Source of the DNA: Symbiodinium natans
Taxonomy: Eukaryota; Sar; Dinophyceae; Suessiales; Symbiodiniaceae
Length of the DNA stretch: 64,000 nucleotides
Assembly: GCA_905221605.1 (NCBI GenBank)
Contig: CAJNDS010002452.1
Span: forward strand, 1 to 64,000
Reading direction: 5' to 3'
Part shown: one piece after another, positions 32,389-43,500 of the stretch
How the letters are laid out: each line of letters opens with the position of its first letter
How positions within the stretch are numbered: position 1 is the stretch's first letter
Position numbers and translations under genes: made by a program
Notes under the pieces: generated by a model
What the model saw: only the letters and a program-made list of their open reading frames with translations
What the model was told of the DNA's origin: nothing
Databases searched by the model: none

Positions 32389-32582
32389 CCTAAACCCTGG
32401 ACCCTAAACCCTAAACCCTAAACCCTAAACCCTAAACCCTAAACCCTAAACCCTAAACCCTAAACCCTAAACCCTAAACCCGAAACCATGGACCCTAAAC
32501 CCTAAACCCTAAACCCCAAACCCTAAACCCTAAACCCTAAACCCTAAACCCTAAACCTAAACCCTAAACCCCAAGCCCTACA
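32389..32582. repeat. CCCTAAA array with a duplicated flank
   Basis: Two array blocks, 32404-32482 and 32494-32577, separated by GAAACCATGGACC. The phrase GAAACCCTAAACCCTGGACC precedes the first, suggesting internal duplication. Confidence 0.9.
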
Positions 32583-32687
32583 GCCCCCCCAAACGCTGGA
32601 AGCCTGAGGCGCCAGCTCCTCCTTGGCAAAGGCCCGTGCGGTCTCTCCCTTCACTTCCACGTCCGCCTAGAAAGAGGTGGTGTCGGG

Positions 32688-32832
32688 TTTCGGGTTTAGG
32701 GGGTTTAGGGTTTAGGGTTTAGGGTTTAGGGTTTAGGGTTTAGGGTTTCAGGCTTATTGTTTAGGGTTTAGGGTTTAGGGGTTCGGGTTTCGGGTTTTGC
32801 TTTTTAGGGTTTAGGGTTTAGGGTTTGGGGCG
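32688..32832. repeat. TTTAGGG array
   Basis: Two blocks, 32693-32750 and 32760-32830, with TTTCGGG variants. Confidence 0.9.
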
Positions 32833-33497
32833 GGGGAGAGGTGATGATTTAGGCGTAGGATTTGGGGATGTCATGCCCAAACCCTATATGTGAGAGGACC
32901 TTTGCAGCCGTGTAGGGTTTAAGAGTAGGGTTTTTGGCTTAAGAAAAGGTTCTACTGTTTAAGGTTTGGGGTTCAGGGTTTAGGGATGAGTTGTTTTGAA
33001 AAGGTGTAGGGCTGAGGGGCATATATTCGCCCAATGTTATTGTACATGCCCTCGTTTGCCAGAGGGCTTGCCTGGACATACCACATGCACAGGAATGATA
33101 AGAACCGTTGTTCACTGAATTTCGCGCCATGATGCCCGGCTGTTTTTTCCACTTCCACCCTGACATTGCATCTTCTGCCCTTACACGCATCAGGCGTAGG
33201 GTTGAGGTTAGGATTTAGGGTAGGCACCAGGAAGCCTCGATACGCACGAAGCTAGATGGGCTTAGGGACCACCCTCAACTCTGAAACACCAAACCCAATC
33301 CCCAATAAAGCTCAAGACCCTAAGTTTAGGGTTTCGGGCCTTATAGGGCCTGAACCCTCAAGCCTCAACCGCGCCCCCGATCGCCTTGCGGAAATGCAGC
33401 AGCGAGCAAAGGGCCGCGATGGCGCAGACGTCATTGAGGTTGCCGTCGTCCTGGCTGGGGTTTATGTGCACTCGCGCGCCGCGTTCTCGACCCCGTA
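32833..33497. other. unique spacer
   Basis: No supported gene. A palindrome-free unique stretch with scattered heptamers. Confidence 0.45.
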
Positions 33498-33637
33498 CTG
33501 GGAGGTTCATGGTACATATTAACCAAATATAACTGTACTTATAACCCAACTATAACCACATTAAGGCAATTCAGAGGCTTATAAGTGGGTTGTAAGTACA
33601 GCTATACTTGGTTAATAAGTGAGATTAACCTCCAAGT
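33498..33637. mobile_element. TIR-B element, best preserved
   Basis: GGGAGGTTCATGGTACATATTAACCAA mirrors TTGGTTAATAAGTGAGATTAACCTCC in pieces of the same order. Internal TATAACTGTACTTATAACCC pairs with GGGTTGTAAGTACAGCTATA, so the whole 140 bp can fold into one hairpin. Confidence 0.8.
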
Positions 33638-33699
33638 CCCCCCCCGGGTATTGCCCCCCCCCACCCACGCCCTGACTGTTCACCGTAAACCAACCACAA

Positions 33700-34110
33700 A
33701 CCACAGGGGGGAGAGGGAAAGCCTAAACCACAAAGGGAAACCTTAACCGCCTTAATCCTGAACCCTAAACACACCACGAACCACAGAGGGGAGAGTGGAA
33801 ACCCGAGAACCTACCCCTCAAACCTACACCCTGACCCCTCTAGGGTACCTAAACCCTAAACCCTAAACCCTAAACCCTAAACCCTAAACCCTAAACCCTA
33901 AACCCTAAACTCTAAACCCACCATGAACCACGGGAGGGCGGAGTGAACACCCTAAACCCTACAGCCTGACCCTTAACAGACCATGAACCACAGGTGGGAG
34001 GAGGGTGGGGGGGGGGGGGAACCTGTAAACCCTGAACTGCCCTAAGCACTAAACCCCTGTTCCACCAAAGCTTCTGCCACGTCCGCAATCTCCCCCCCCC
34101 CCCCCCAACC
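33700..34110. repeat. CCATGAACCACAG-type repeats around a CCCTAAA array; G and C runs
   Basis: The phrase ACCACGAACCACAGAGGGGAG and variants recur at about 33692, 33774, 33918 and 33980, spaced 60-145 bp. A CCCTAAA array lies at 33849-33917 between copies. A G run (34006-34019) and a C run (34093-34107) follow. Confidence 0.65.
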
Positions 34111-34255
34111 AAAAAAAGAAAACACCCGGACCCGTTGCGTAGATGCTCCGAGCACGTACCCTTGGACTTTTCTCACGCCCCACAAGCGCTCACAGCCAAA
34201 CTCGCCGGCAACGCGTCCAAAGCCCGTACCTGCGCGGCTAGGGCCATTCAAGTAG

Positions 34256-34625
34256 GGGGGTTTAGGGTTTAGGGTTTAGGGTTCAGGGTTCAGGGTTTAG
34301 GGCCGTCTTACTTCACTAACTTTAGGTAAGGGGGCGATAACCCATTAGTAAGACTTATCGCCCACGTTGGGCCCTGATAGTCCACATATAACTTGGGGGC
34401 CTCTACTTTAGGGCTTTAGGGTTTAGGGTTTAGGCTTTAGGGGCAACCATAGCCCTAGACCTCTCGGCTTGGGGTTACTTAGGGTTTCGGGTTCTTGGGG
34501 AGGGTTTATGATTGGCTTAAAACAGGCACAAGCCGAATGCCCAAAACCATCGTTGAACAACCTCCTAGCCTGTAAAGCCCTCGTTAGGGTGTAGGGAGTA
34601 TAGGGATAGGGTTCATGGGGCTTGT
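34256..34625. other. gene-free spacer
   Basis: TTTAGGG at 34258-34303 and 34414-34440. 34306-34400 carries GTCTTACTTC..TTAGGTAAGG and CCCATTAGTAAGACTTATCG, a loose palindrome. No gene. Confidence 0.5.
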
Positions 34626-35215
34626 AGGGTTTGCCTAAACCCTAAACCCTAAACCCTAAACCCTAAACCCTAAACCCTAAACCCTAAACCCTAAACCCTA
34701 AACCCTAAGGTCTTGGCAAACCCATCCTGGATTCAAGGTTTAGCTCTCTTTGACGTGCTCAGGTTGCTGAGGTGGCAGGGGTGAGGGTGCTGGGAGTTTC
34801 GGCTGCTGCAGACGCTTGGAGTCAAAGTTTGTGCGGCCTGTGCGCCAGAACTAAAGCCTAAACCCTAAACCCTAAACCCTAAACCCTAAACCCTAAACCC
34901 TAAACCCTAAACCCTGAACCCTAGACCCTAAACCCGAAACCCTAGTGTCAGCGACGCTGCCTTGTTCCAGGTGTCTGTGGTCTACTTCGCCCTTCAAGAC
35001 CTGAAAAAGGAGCCCCTGTTTCTTGAACACGCGTTGCTGAACTGTAAGCCTAGCATCCTAAACAATGTATGCCTGCGCCTGACACTCAGACTCTGCAGCC
35101 CTCTGATGCCCCCCCAAACCCTAAACTGCCTAAACCCTAAACCCTGAACCCCAAACCCTAAACCCTAAACCCTAAACCCTAAACCCTTAACCCTAAACCC
35201 AAAACCCTAAATTGC
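34626..35215. repeat. three CCCTAAA arrays with unique spacers
   Basis: 34633-34709, 34856-34945 and 35119-35210 (degenerate). The spacers hold no recognisable gene. Confidence 0.85.
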
Positions 35216-35309
35216 GCTGTACAATGGCAGCTGGGTTCCCGGGCATCTACGCGGATGCTCCACACCTTCTGACCCCCCACGATGCACAGGGCCTCGCCAA
35301 AAAAGAGGC

Positions 35310-36450
35310 CGGGTTTAGGGTTTAGGGTTTAGGGTTTCGGGTTTAGGGTTTGGGGTTTGGGGTTTTGGGTTTAAGCGGATACAATCTGCTTATGCCCAAC
35401 AGGGGAGAATCACAAGACATCTAAACCCCGAACCGCAACCCTAGACCCTAAACCCTAAACCCTAAACCCTAAACCCTAAACCCTAAACCCTAACCCTAAA
35501 CCCTTGGGGTTGGCACTTAGTTGCGGCGCTTTCCCTAAACCCTAAACCCTAAACCCTAACACTAAACCTTATTTATAATCTCCCCCAAGGACCCACAGGT
35601 TTGCGGGTGACACCCGAGATGCCCCCGATCGTTGGGGGCCTTGAGGCTTACAAGTGGGTTCTCAAAGGGGTTTAGGGTTCAGGGTTCAGGGTTTAGGGTT
35701 TAAGGTTTAGGGTTAAGGTTTAGGGGGTAGGGTTTAGGGTTTATATAGGGTTTAGGGTTTAGGGTAGTTTGGGGGTGAAGGGGTGTAGGGGTCTAGGTGT
35801 GTAGGGGTGTAAGGGTGTAGGAGTTTAGGGGTGTAGGTGTTGAGGGTTTATGGGGTCTAGGGTTTCGGCGGTAAAAGGGTACCGGCTGATCTCGTAATTG
35901 AAATCTTGTGAATATTGTCGTGGTCGTATGTTGTAATATACGGGGACTGTTCAATGCAGGTCCAGAGAGTTGGGGGACTCTCGCCCTTAAAAACCCTCAA
36001 CCCTAATAATCCCCAAGACCCTAAACTCTAAACCCTAAACCCAAACCCTAAACCCTGAAACCCCGGACCTCGGCGTCGATGGCGCGGCTTCCGCGAAGGA
36101 GCCGCTCGACAAAGTTCCCCACGGAGGTGGCCTGGAATGCGCTGGTTCAGTTTAGGGTTTAGAGTTTAGGGTTTAGGCTTTAGGGCTTAGGGCTTAGGGT
36201 TTAGGGCTTAGGGTTTTATGCTTCGGTTTAGGGCCCTAAACCCTAGAAACCCTTCGGGTTCAACAGTCTACGGGTTGGTTGGGAGAAATACCTGGAGATG
36301 CAACCCCATAAACCCCAACCCAAAACCCTAACCCCTAAACCCTACAAACTAAACCCTAAACCCTAAACCCTAAACCTTCAACCCCAAAACCCTAAACCCT
36401 AAACCCTAAACCCTAAACCCTAAACCCTAAACCCTAAACCCCAAGCAGCT
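35310..36450. repeat. arrays in both orientations
   Basis: TTTAGGG/TTTGGGG 35312-35370; CCCTAAA 35440-35505 and 35533-35570; TTTAGGG 35668-35770; a (GTGTAGGGGTGTAGG)-like variant patch 35770-35850; CCCTAAA 36020-36060; TTTAGGG 36152-36215; CCCTAAA 36315-36445. No gene recognised. Confidence 0.8.
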
Positions 36451-36520
36451 CCAAGGGGCCTGCGCTGAGGGCCGTCCGACCTCGAAGGCTGGTGAGGCCA
36501 TGGGCCCAAACCTGGTTGTT

Positions 36521-36850
36521 AGGTAGGGTTTAGGGTTTAGGGTTTAGGGTTTAGGGTTTAGGGTTTAGGGTTTAGGGTTTAGGGTTTAGGGTTTAGGGTT
36601 TAGGGTTTAGGGTTTAGGGTTTAGGGTTTAGGGTTTCGGGTTTAGGGTTTCGGGTTTAGGGTTTCGGGTTTAGGGTTTAGGGTTTAGGGCTTAGGGGTTA
36701 GGGTTTAGGGTTTAGGGCTCAGGGTTTAGGGTTTAGAGTTTAGAATTTTTGGGTTGTGGGCTTTAGGGCTGAGGGTTTAGGAGCTAGGGTTTAGGAATTA
36801 GGGCTTAAGGCTTAGGATTCAGGTTTAGGGTTTGGGATTTAGGGTATACA
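36521..36850. repeat. long TTTAGGG array decaying at one end
   Basis: About 200 bp of near-perfect TTTAGGG with alternating TTTCGGG units (36636-36672). It then becomes progressively degenerate to 36850. Confidence 0.9.
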
Positions 36851-37416
36851 GGATTTACAGTGCTGGGATCCCAATATTGTCTTGATCGACGGCTTTGACC
36901 GAAACATCTTTCCGTAGGCGGAGAGGAACCCTTGACCTAACCCTATAAACCCTAAACCCTAATCCCTAAACCCTAAACCCTAAACCCTAGACCCTATAGA
37001 CCCTAGACCCTAAACCCTAATCCGTATCGGGTTTGGGGTTTAGGGTTGCGGCTGGTGGGCGCCCTTCTAATTGAGGGTTCAGGGTTTCGGATTGAGGGTA
37101 TAGCGGGTTTACGGTTTAGGGTTTAAAAGGGTTCAGGGCTGAGGGCTTCAAGGGTTCCGGGTTCGGGGTTGAGAGCTTACAGTTGGGCTGATACCTTGAG
37201 GATTGGAGGTTTCGCCGATTGGTCCCATGGGTTGGCATGTGTGGAATTTGTCAAGATGTGAGTTCGACAAAGTGGCTGCCCTGAAGCAGAACCCTAACCC
37301 CAAACCCGAAACCCTGAACCCCTAAGGAACCATACATTCCAAAACCCTATCCTATCCTCAAAGCCCCGAAATGTGGGCTACCTAAGAACCCCATAAACTT
37401 GCTTGGTAATCATAAG
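36851..37416. other. gene-free spacer
   Basis: CCCTAAA with CCCTAGA variants at 36940-37022. Otherwise unique or degenerate G/T-rich text. Confidence 0.5.
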
Positions 37417-37700
37417 CTACACGGCGAAGTGACTCAACCTGTCGCACCCATCGAAGTCGCCGTTTTTGGAGTACTTCCTTGACGGCTTGCGCTGGCCTGT
37501 GCCCTCGTAGCGTCCGAAGACGGCTACGCCTGGAGGCGCGCTGATCTCCAGCCAGGCGGCGCTGGCCCTTCCCAGCTTCGCGAGGAGTGCATCAAGGAAG
37601 CAGCTCCCCCACAACGGCTTTGAGAGCAGTCGTCTTGCGGGCACCCGCCACACCAGCAACGACGACAAAAGCCGCCATCTTAGCCCGTCCGTCCCACTTC
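37417..37700 (-). pseudogene. P-loop kinase-like fragment, 5' half
   Basis: Minus strand. One frame from about 37700 reads MKWDGRAKMAAFVVVAG then VAGARKTTALKAVVGELL, a Walker A-like motif with Arg replacing the usual Gly/Ser (GVAGARKTT). The next frame continues LDALLAKLGRASAAWLEI, then FGRYEGTGQRKPS and NGDFDGCDRLSHFAV. That order (P-loop, then (L/F)GRY, then F.GCDRLS) is typical of small phage/bacterial-type P-loop kinases also seen in dinoflagellates. The frame shift near 37595-37605 and the stop after HFAV mean it is broken or depends on an unseen intron. The 3' half matches 53007-53150, with an in-frame 9-bp length difference. The family assignment is inference from memory. Confidence 0.4.
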
Positions 37701-37930
37701 ATGCAGGGTGTGGGTACTCAAGGAATTCCCCTAAACCATCCACCCTATATAAGCCATGTAAACCATGACCCCTAAAACTGAAGGCAAACTCCTAAGCCCT
37801 AGCCCTAAACCCTAAACGCTAAACCCTAAACCCTACACCGTAAACCCCAAACCCTACCTGCTCCAAGAACCCCCAAGGCTGGGACTCCACGTGAAAGCTG
37901 ATGCGCCCTTCATTCGGCCGGTTCCTCAGC

Positions 37931-38130
37931 TAGGGTTTAGGGTTTAGGGTTTAGGGTTTAGGGTTTAGGGTTTAGGGTTTAGGGTTTAGGGTTTAGGGTT
38001 TAGGGTTTAGGGTTTAGGGTTTGGGGTTTAGGGTTTAGGGTTTAGGGTTTAGGGTTTAGGTTTTAGGGTTTAGGTTTTAGGGTTTAGGGTTTAGGGTTTA
38101 GGGATCAGGGTGCAGGGTTTAGGGTTCACT
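37931..38130. repeat. TTTAGGG array
   Basis: About 28 units, with TTTTAGGG and TTTGGGG variants near the 3' end. Confidence 0.95.
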
Positions 38131-38572
38131 GTTCACGCTAAGCAACCCCCTACTCCGACCTGTGGAAAACCACATGCGAAGCGTCTCTCAAAACCAGCGC
38201 TGCACAACCCGGTGCCTGTAACCATAAACCCTAAATCCTAAACCCGGGTGTGCTTTCCGGGCAGTTTGGGGAATAGGATGCCTTGAAATTGTTCAAGCCC
38301 CGCAACCCTCTTCAATATCTTAAGCCCCAAGGCCTAAACCCTAGTAGCTAAACCAGCCACCCAAGTTTTTCAGGGTGAAGGGTTCACAGCGACCTTCACA
38401 CCCGGCCTAAATGATAGATGGCCCAGAGGAATGCATATGCCCAAGCATTGATGTAGCAGACCTGCGTGGGGTTAGTGAAGATGCTGCCAAGAAAATCACA
38501 AGCGCTTGGACCCTCCCAGCAAAAACGCCCCACCTTAGCCTCAAGCGCAAATCACTAAACCTGAAACCCTCG
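38131..38572. other. unique spacer
   Basis: No supported gene. A plus-strand frame from 38411 looks codon-like for about 50 residues (EDAAKKITSAWTLPAKTPH) but runs into the C tract. Confidence 0.4.
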
Positions 38573-38772
38573 CCCCCCCCCCCCCCCCCCCCCAAACTAA
38601 CGCTAAACGCGAAAAGCAGGAACCCGCAATCACCAAACCCTAAAAGCCCCAAGCCGCCATCCCAACACCCGGACTTTCCATGCCCGCACATCCAACGGCA
38701 GTCCAGCGTCGGAGGTGGCTGGATGATCTCACCGCTGCAAACCTGGGGTGGGTTGGGGGGGGGGGGGGGGGG
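38573..38772. repeat. C21 and G18 homopolymer runs in inverted arrangement
   Basis: C run at 38573-38593 and G run at 38755-38772, about 160 bp apart, able to pair across the spacer. Confidence 0.85.
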
Positions 38773-38799
38773 AGGGGGAGGGGAGGGTAGAGGGAGGGT

Positions 38800-39812
38800 T
38801 AGGGTTTAGACTTTGGGGTTTAGGGTTTAGGGTTTAGGTTTTTGCAAGGAGGGCTCAGGGTGCAGACGGCCCTTGCAACCCTCTGACAAAAACTTGCAAT
38901 GATCATTCTCCTAAACCCACAAAGGGGAGATACAAAATATCCCCGGGGCCCACCTAGGGTTTAGGGTTTAGGGTTTAGGGTTTAGGGTTTAGGGTTTAGG
39001 GTTTAGGGTTTAGGGTTTAGGGCTTAGGGCTTCGGGGTTCGGTTTCCTAGTCTGGTAGAAGTATGATTCACATCGTAAGCCCGAGGCATCCAGGAACATC
39101 TGAGGCGTGTGGGGAATGCAACAACTCAGTGAGCCCAAGACCCTAAACCCCAAACCCTAAACCCTAAACCCTAAACCCAAAACCCTAAACCCTAAACCCT
39201 AAACCCCAAACCCTAAACCCTAGTTAGTTCAGGAATAGGCCTTAGACAACATTCGGATCCTTGCTATGATTTAAGGCATATTCCTGAAGCAACGCTCTGG
39301 GGCACCCAGGCCAATACCAGTCGATTAAGGAATAGACCTTAAACTAAGTAGGGGATACCTCGTATGAACTAAGGAAGATCCCGCTGTATAAACCCGCAAC
39401 TCTCAACCCTAAACCCTAAACTGGGCTCTTTGGCACATCCAAACGAAACCCAAGAATTCCAACCCAACTTCTGTGTTTAGGCCTTAGGGTTTAGGGTTTC
39501 GTCCCCATAGACTTGTGGAGTATGGGCGTGTATGGACACCCCGATGGATCCCCTGGGAAGTGCGGACTGATTCCTGAGACCCTAAACCCTAAACCCTAAA
39601 CCCTAAACCCTAAACCCTAAACCCTGAACCAATACTCAAGGGATCCTGTGTGGACCCCTCTCTGAGGTCTGTCTGCTGGCGGGTCAGGGTTCTCGCCCTG
39701 AGTCTAGAAGCCCATCCCCCTAAGCCCTAAGCCGTAACCCTGAGCCCTAGGCCCTAGGCCCTAAGCCCTAGGCCCTAAGCCCTAAACCCTAAACCCTAGG
39801 CCCTAAGCCCTA
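38800..39812. repeat. arrays flanking the retroelement on the left
   Basis: TTTAGGG 38812-38840 and 38952-39032; CCCTAAA 39139-39222; CCCTAAA 39582-39626; and at 39717-39812 a mix of CCCTAAG, CCCTAGG and CCCTAAA units into which retroelement copy 1 is inserted. An AT-containing unique stretch with a repeated AGGAATAGGCCTTAG phrase lies at 39230-39340. Confidence 0.8.
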
Positions 39813-40017
39813 TGCGGAGCTGCAGCTGGTATTGTAGAAAGGAGTTAGTGTTGGGAGGGGTCAATGTACCCGGCACAAATTTTTGGCTCAAAAACTTGGG
39901 CAATGCGCCCTGAGGAAAAGTGTCTTTCTGGGTTTGGTGTTGGTCGGTCCAGGGGATCAAGGGCTTCTGTTGGGGTTGACTGTTTTGTTCCCTGTCCTCC
40001 TTCGGTTGCCCCCCGTA
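39813..40017 (+). repeat. 5' LTR, retroelement copy 1
   Basis: 205 bp, starts TGCGGAGC and ends CCCCGTA. It is identical to the 3' LTR except for lacking TGAAGG after GTTGGGAGG and having CTCAAAAAC for CTCAAGAAC. It contains TTTTGGCTCA at 39881, resembling the spliced-leader 3' end but mutated at the last base. Confidence 0.9.
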
Positions 40018-40031
40018 GGTTATGAGCCCAA
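40018..40031 (+). promoter_or_regulatory. primer-binding site, Met-tRNA anticodon-arm type
   Basis: GGTTATGAGCCCAA directly follows the 5' LTR. It is complementary to an initiator-type tRNA-Met anticodon arm (GGG stem, CAU anticodon). Half-tRNA priming of this kind is known for Drosophila copia. Confidence 0.55.
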
Positions 40032-40079
40032 ATTAAGCTTCCTGCGGAATAGGTAAAGATTTTTCGTTTGTTTAACGCC

Positions 40080-40547
40080 ATGGACATGATGCGGCGTCGC
40101 TCTGAGCCTGGACTGTCGCCAATGGCCAATGAAGCCGAAGGAAATCGTGGTGATGGGGGTGAAGATCGACAACAAATGGTACAAGCGCTGACAGATGGTA
40201 GGGAGGTTGCAATGATACAACCAACGTCTCAGGTGGAAAATGAAGTGGTTCCGGTTCCAACAGCAAATCCTTTCTGGAGCGAGCGGGCTCAAGAAGAAAT
40301 GAGACTGAGGCAACCAAGGCCGGCAAGTCTTCCTGCGAGCGGAGGGGATAGAAGTGGTGAAGGTACGAGGAGGCCGCCTTCGCTGCAAGATCTTTTGGGT
40401 CAGGAACCTGCACCTGTTGAGAGACCGTCGTCAGGCTTAATGGGCCAGATGGAACGAGGTACTATTGGTGGAGTGCAAGCCGACGAAGAGCTCATTCCAT
40501 TCCTGATGTTAGTGGTGAAGAGCAAACTGAAGATATGGCGGTGGTGA
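40080..40547 (+). CDS. gag: gag N-terminal segment (frame broken at 40494)
   Basis: The first ATG after the LTR is at 40080. The roughly 155-residue frame is polar and Arg/Glu/Pro-rich with an ANPFWSERAQEEMRLRQ patch, and ends at a TGA. The continuing gag frame overlaps its 3' end. The shift is explained by a tandem duplication of ATTCC at 40494-40498/40499-40503: with a single copy, the two frames would be continuous. No domain other than a gag-like charged N-terminus is visible. Confidence 0.6.
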   Translation: MDMMRRRSEPGLSPMANEAEGNRGDGGEDRQQMVQALTDGREVAMIQPTSQVENEVVPVPTANPFWSERAQEEMRLRQPRPASLPASGGDRSGEGTRRPPSLQDLLGQEPAPVERPSSGLMGQMERGTIGGVQADEELIPFLMLVVKSKLKIWRW

Positions 40548-43500
40548 AGCGTGCGCTGAAAGAGTTGCTTGTGCAGACAAAGGAGCTGGGGAACAGGTTG
40601 CATCGGGTGGAGGAGAAAAGCTATACCTCTGCTGCATCTGGGTCAGCTTCAAGGGCACGGAGCTCTGGAGTGGTGGACGCAAACACTGCATATCCTCTAG
40701 GAATGACTCCAGAGAAGCAGTACCTGCCAGGACAAGTTTTCTACACGGATGGTACGGGTGGTTTTTGGACTGTGTTGCCGGATGGGACATGGCTGCCTAT
40801 TGAGGGCTACGACCTGCCAAAGGGTTGTGATCTTCAATCCTTGCCTGGGTCCAGGAAGGGGGATGTTCAAGTGGAGGATGAAAAAGAAGTGCCAATGATG
40901 CATATAGCTGAAGGGAAGAAACCCTCCAGATTGCCTCCATCGAATTACCCCACGGGAGGTCCTGCAAGTGGTGGATATGCAAGTGGACCACCTGGTTTAA
41001 CACATGTTCCGATTACTTCCGTGCCGTCAGGTGTTGATGGTTCTGCCGCACCTGTGGGGAACCAGCCCGGTTTTGTTTCAGCTCGGGAAACTGCAACGCA
41101 AGAGAACTCAGCAGGATCGGGTGGATATACAATGGTGGATGATGTTCCGTATCGGTGGAAAATGGTTGCTGGGAAGTTGGAATTAGAAAAGGTTCCGCTC
41201 ACAGCTGTTACGCCTGGTATAGGACATGGACTACCTCAAGGGCCTGGTGATAGGGTCAGTTTACCTCCTGGAGCAGTGGTGCCACGTGGTATGCCAATCA
41301 TTGGTGATAGTTCTGGAACCGAACGTCCGGAGGCTCTTGGGAAGCATGTGATGAGCCTTCCAACTTTGGCAGACTACACACCAAGCAATCCGACGGCACT
41401 GGGTGATTGGATCGCAATGATCGAACCAATGTTGTCTTCGCTGACAGATACAGGAAGAGTGTGGTGGCAATGCGTCTACTCAAAGGCATATCAAGCGTAT
41501 GCCAAATGGTTGAGTGTTTCTCCGCTGGAAAGGTTGGGCATCAAGGCTGAGCTGGAAGGGCTCAAGGTGGTTCAAACTGTGCATGTTTTGTTGGAGCAGA
41601 GAGCGGTGTCTTTGCTGCTACAGGCGATTCCGGAGAGATTGAAGACCGAGATCGTTTCCACTCGAATGTTGGGGTCAGTGATGATATTTTACAAATTGCT
41701 GACGGTCTACCAACCAGGTGGAGCAAATGAGCGCAGCACAATGTTGAACTTCTTGGTGCAACCATCTCCAGCAACCTCGATCTCAGAGGCCATAAAGGGA
41801 GCGCGTCAATGGGCGCAATGGCGTTCCCGATTAAGGGAGTTGAGAGCGGCCGAGCCGGACGCTACCTTGCTTATCAAGGGATTGGATGGTTTATCATCCG
41901 CGTTGCTGGCGAAACACCCTACGGTTCATTTCAGAGTGGCATCCTTTCGGGAGAAATTGGGGGTGGACTACTCGCCGACCTCTGAAACTGCGACAAAACT
42001 AGCTGAAATGTTACAAGCAGAGTTTGAACTGCTATTGCATAGTGCGGACGCCAAGAAAAGGGCCAGGTTAAACAAGGCCCAAAAGGGAACTGGTGACGAG
42101 ACGGAGGAGGGTGACAAAGGCAAAGGGAAAGGAAAAAGGTACAGCGGAGATGGTGAACGTCCTTTCTGTTGGATATATGGGAAGACCGATGCAGGTTGCA
42201 AGTTCGGGTCCCGCTGCAAATTCCGCCATGACAAAGACTCCCTTGAGCGAGGAAGATGTTTTGAATGTGGGGCCGTTGGCCATCTGCAGCCGCAATGTCC
42301 ATATAAGGATGGTGCAAGTTCCAACGTGGACTCAAATCCTGAGAGGAGTAGATCTAAAGGGAATTCTCCCAAAGGGGGAAAGGGCGGCAAAGGTGCGAAA
42401 TGGAGAAATGCCAACAAGGCAGAGGAAGCTGAAGGGGGAGATGAGACGGCTAATGCGGGATTGGATAAAGGTTCTGCAAGTCCCTCATCACCATCAACAC
42501 CCAATCAAGTCCTTGCTGAAGCGTTGGAAGTGCTGAAATCCATGAAGCTGTCATCAGCACAGTCAGCATCAAGCGGGGATCCCAGTGTTCGAATGTTATG
42601 TGGCTCTGGGTTGTTTCAGCAGGAAGGGAGAGTGGCGTTGGTGGATACAGCTGCTACGCATCTTGTGCGGACGCTTTTTCCATGGGAATGTTTACCCGAC
42701 ACTACTGTTATGGTGCAAAGCGCGCTTGGTGGTGTGACAATGAGGATTACAGAGAAAGGGACGTTGATTAGGGAAGACAATGGGCCCCTGATTATCCCTC
42801 TCTGGTTGATTTTGGAGTTTGGGGCGAACCTCACTGTGATCAATGGGATGTGTCACGTGGGTGCAAAATCTTCGCTGGACCAGCTCTTGTGGTTTGAACA
42901 TGGCTGTTTGGTTATGGATTACAAAACAGCTGAAAAAATGGTTTTGCATGCTGAAAGGCAGCGTGCGTCTTGGTCCCATTCTCAATGGAGGAATGGAAGG
43001 GCGGACTGTGGAGTCGGTTCGTCGGATGCCACGTTGTTGCCGAAGCAGGGAGAAGGCCGAGGAGTATGCGTTCTACATGTGGCCAGGGTTTCTGACACCA
43101 ATGAGTGTTCGGGAATGGGCATGTTGGACTCGGGAGCATCACATCCTCTCAGATCACTTCGTCCTGGTGAACAGCTTCCGCAGCAAAAGGTGTTGGTGTC
43201 TTTAGCTGTTGGATCTCGGGAGATGTGTATTACCCCAGGTGGGACCCTGGTAACTCCTGAAATGGTAGATCCACTAGTGCCAATTGGCAAAGCGAGCGCC
43301 TTGGTTGGTCTCAGAGTTCAGTGGCGTGGTGGCAAGTGCACAGCCTCACATCCTGTTGTGGGGGAACTTCGCGTTCGTGATCTGAATGGGTGCCCTTGTT
43401 TGGAAAAGGAGGTGGCGCTTCAGATCATTGATGAAATGGATTGGTGTTCACCAAAGCAAGCATTGAAGGTGGCACGTATGGTTCAAGGGTGTCCGAATAC

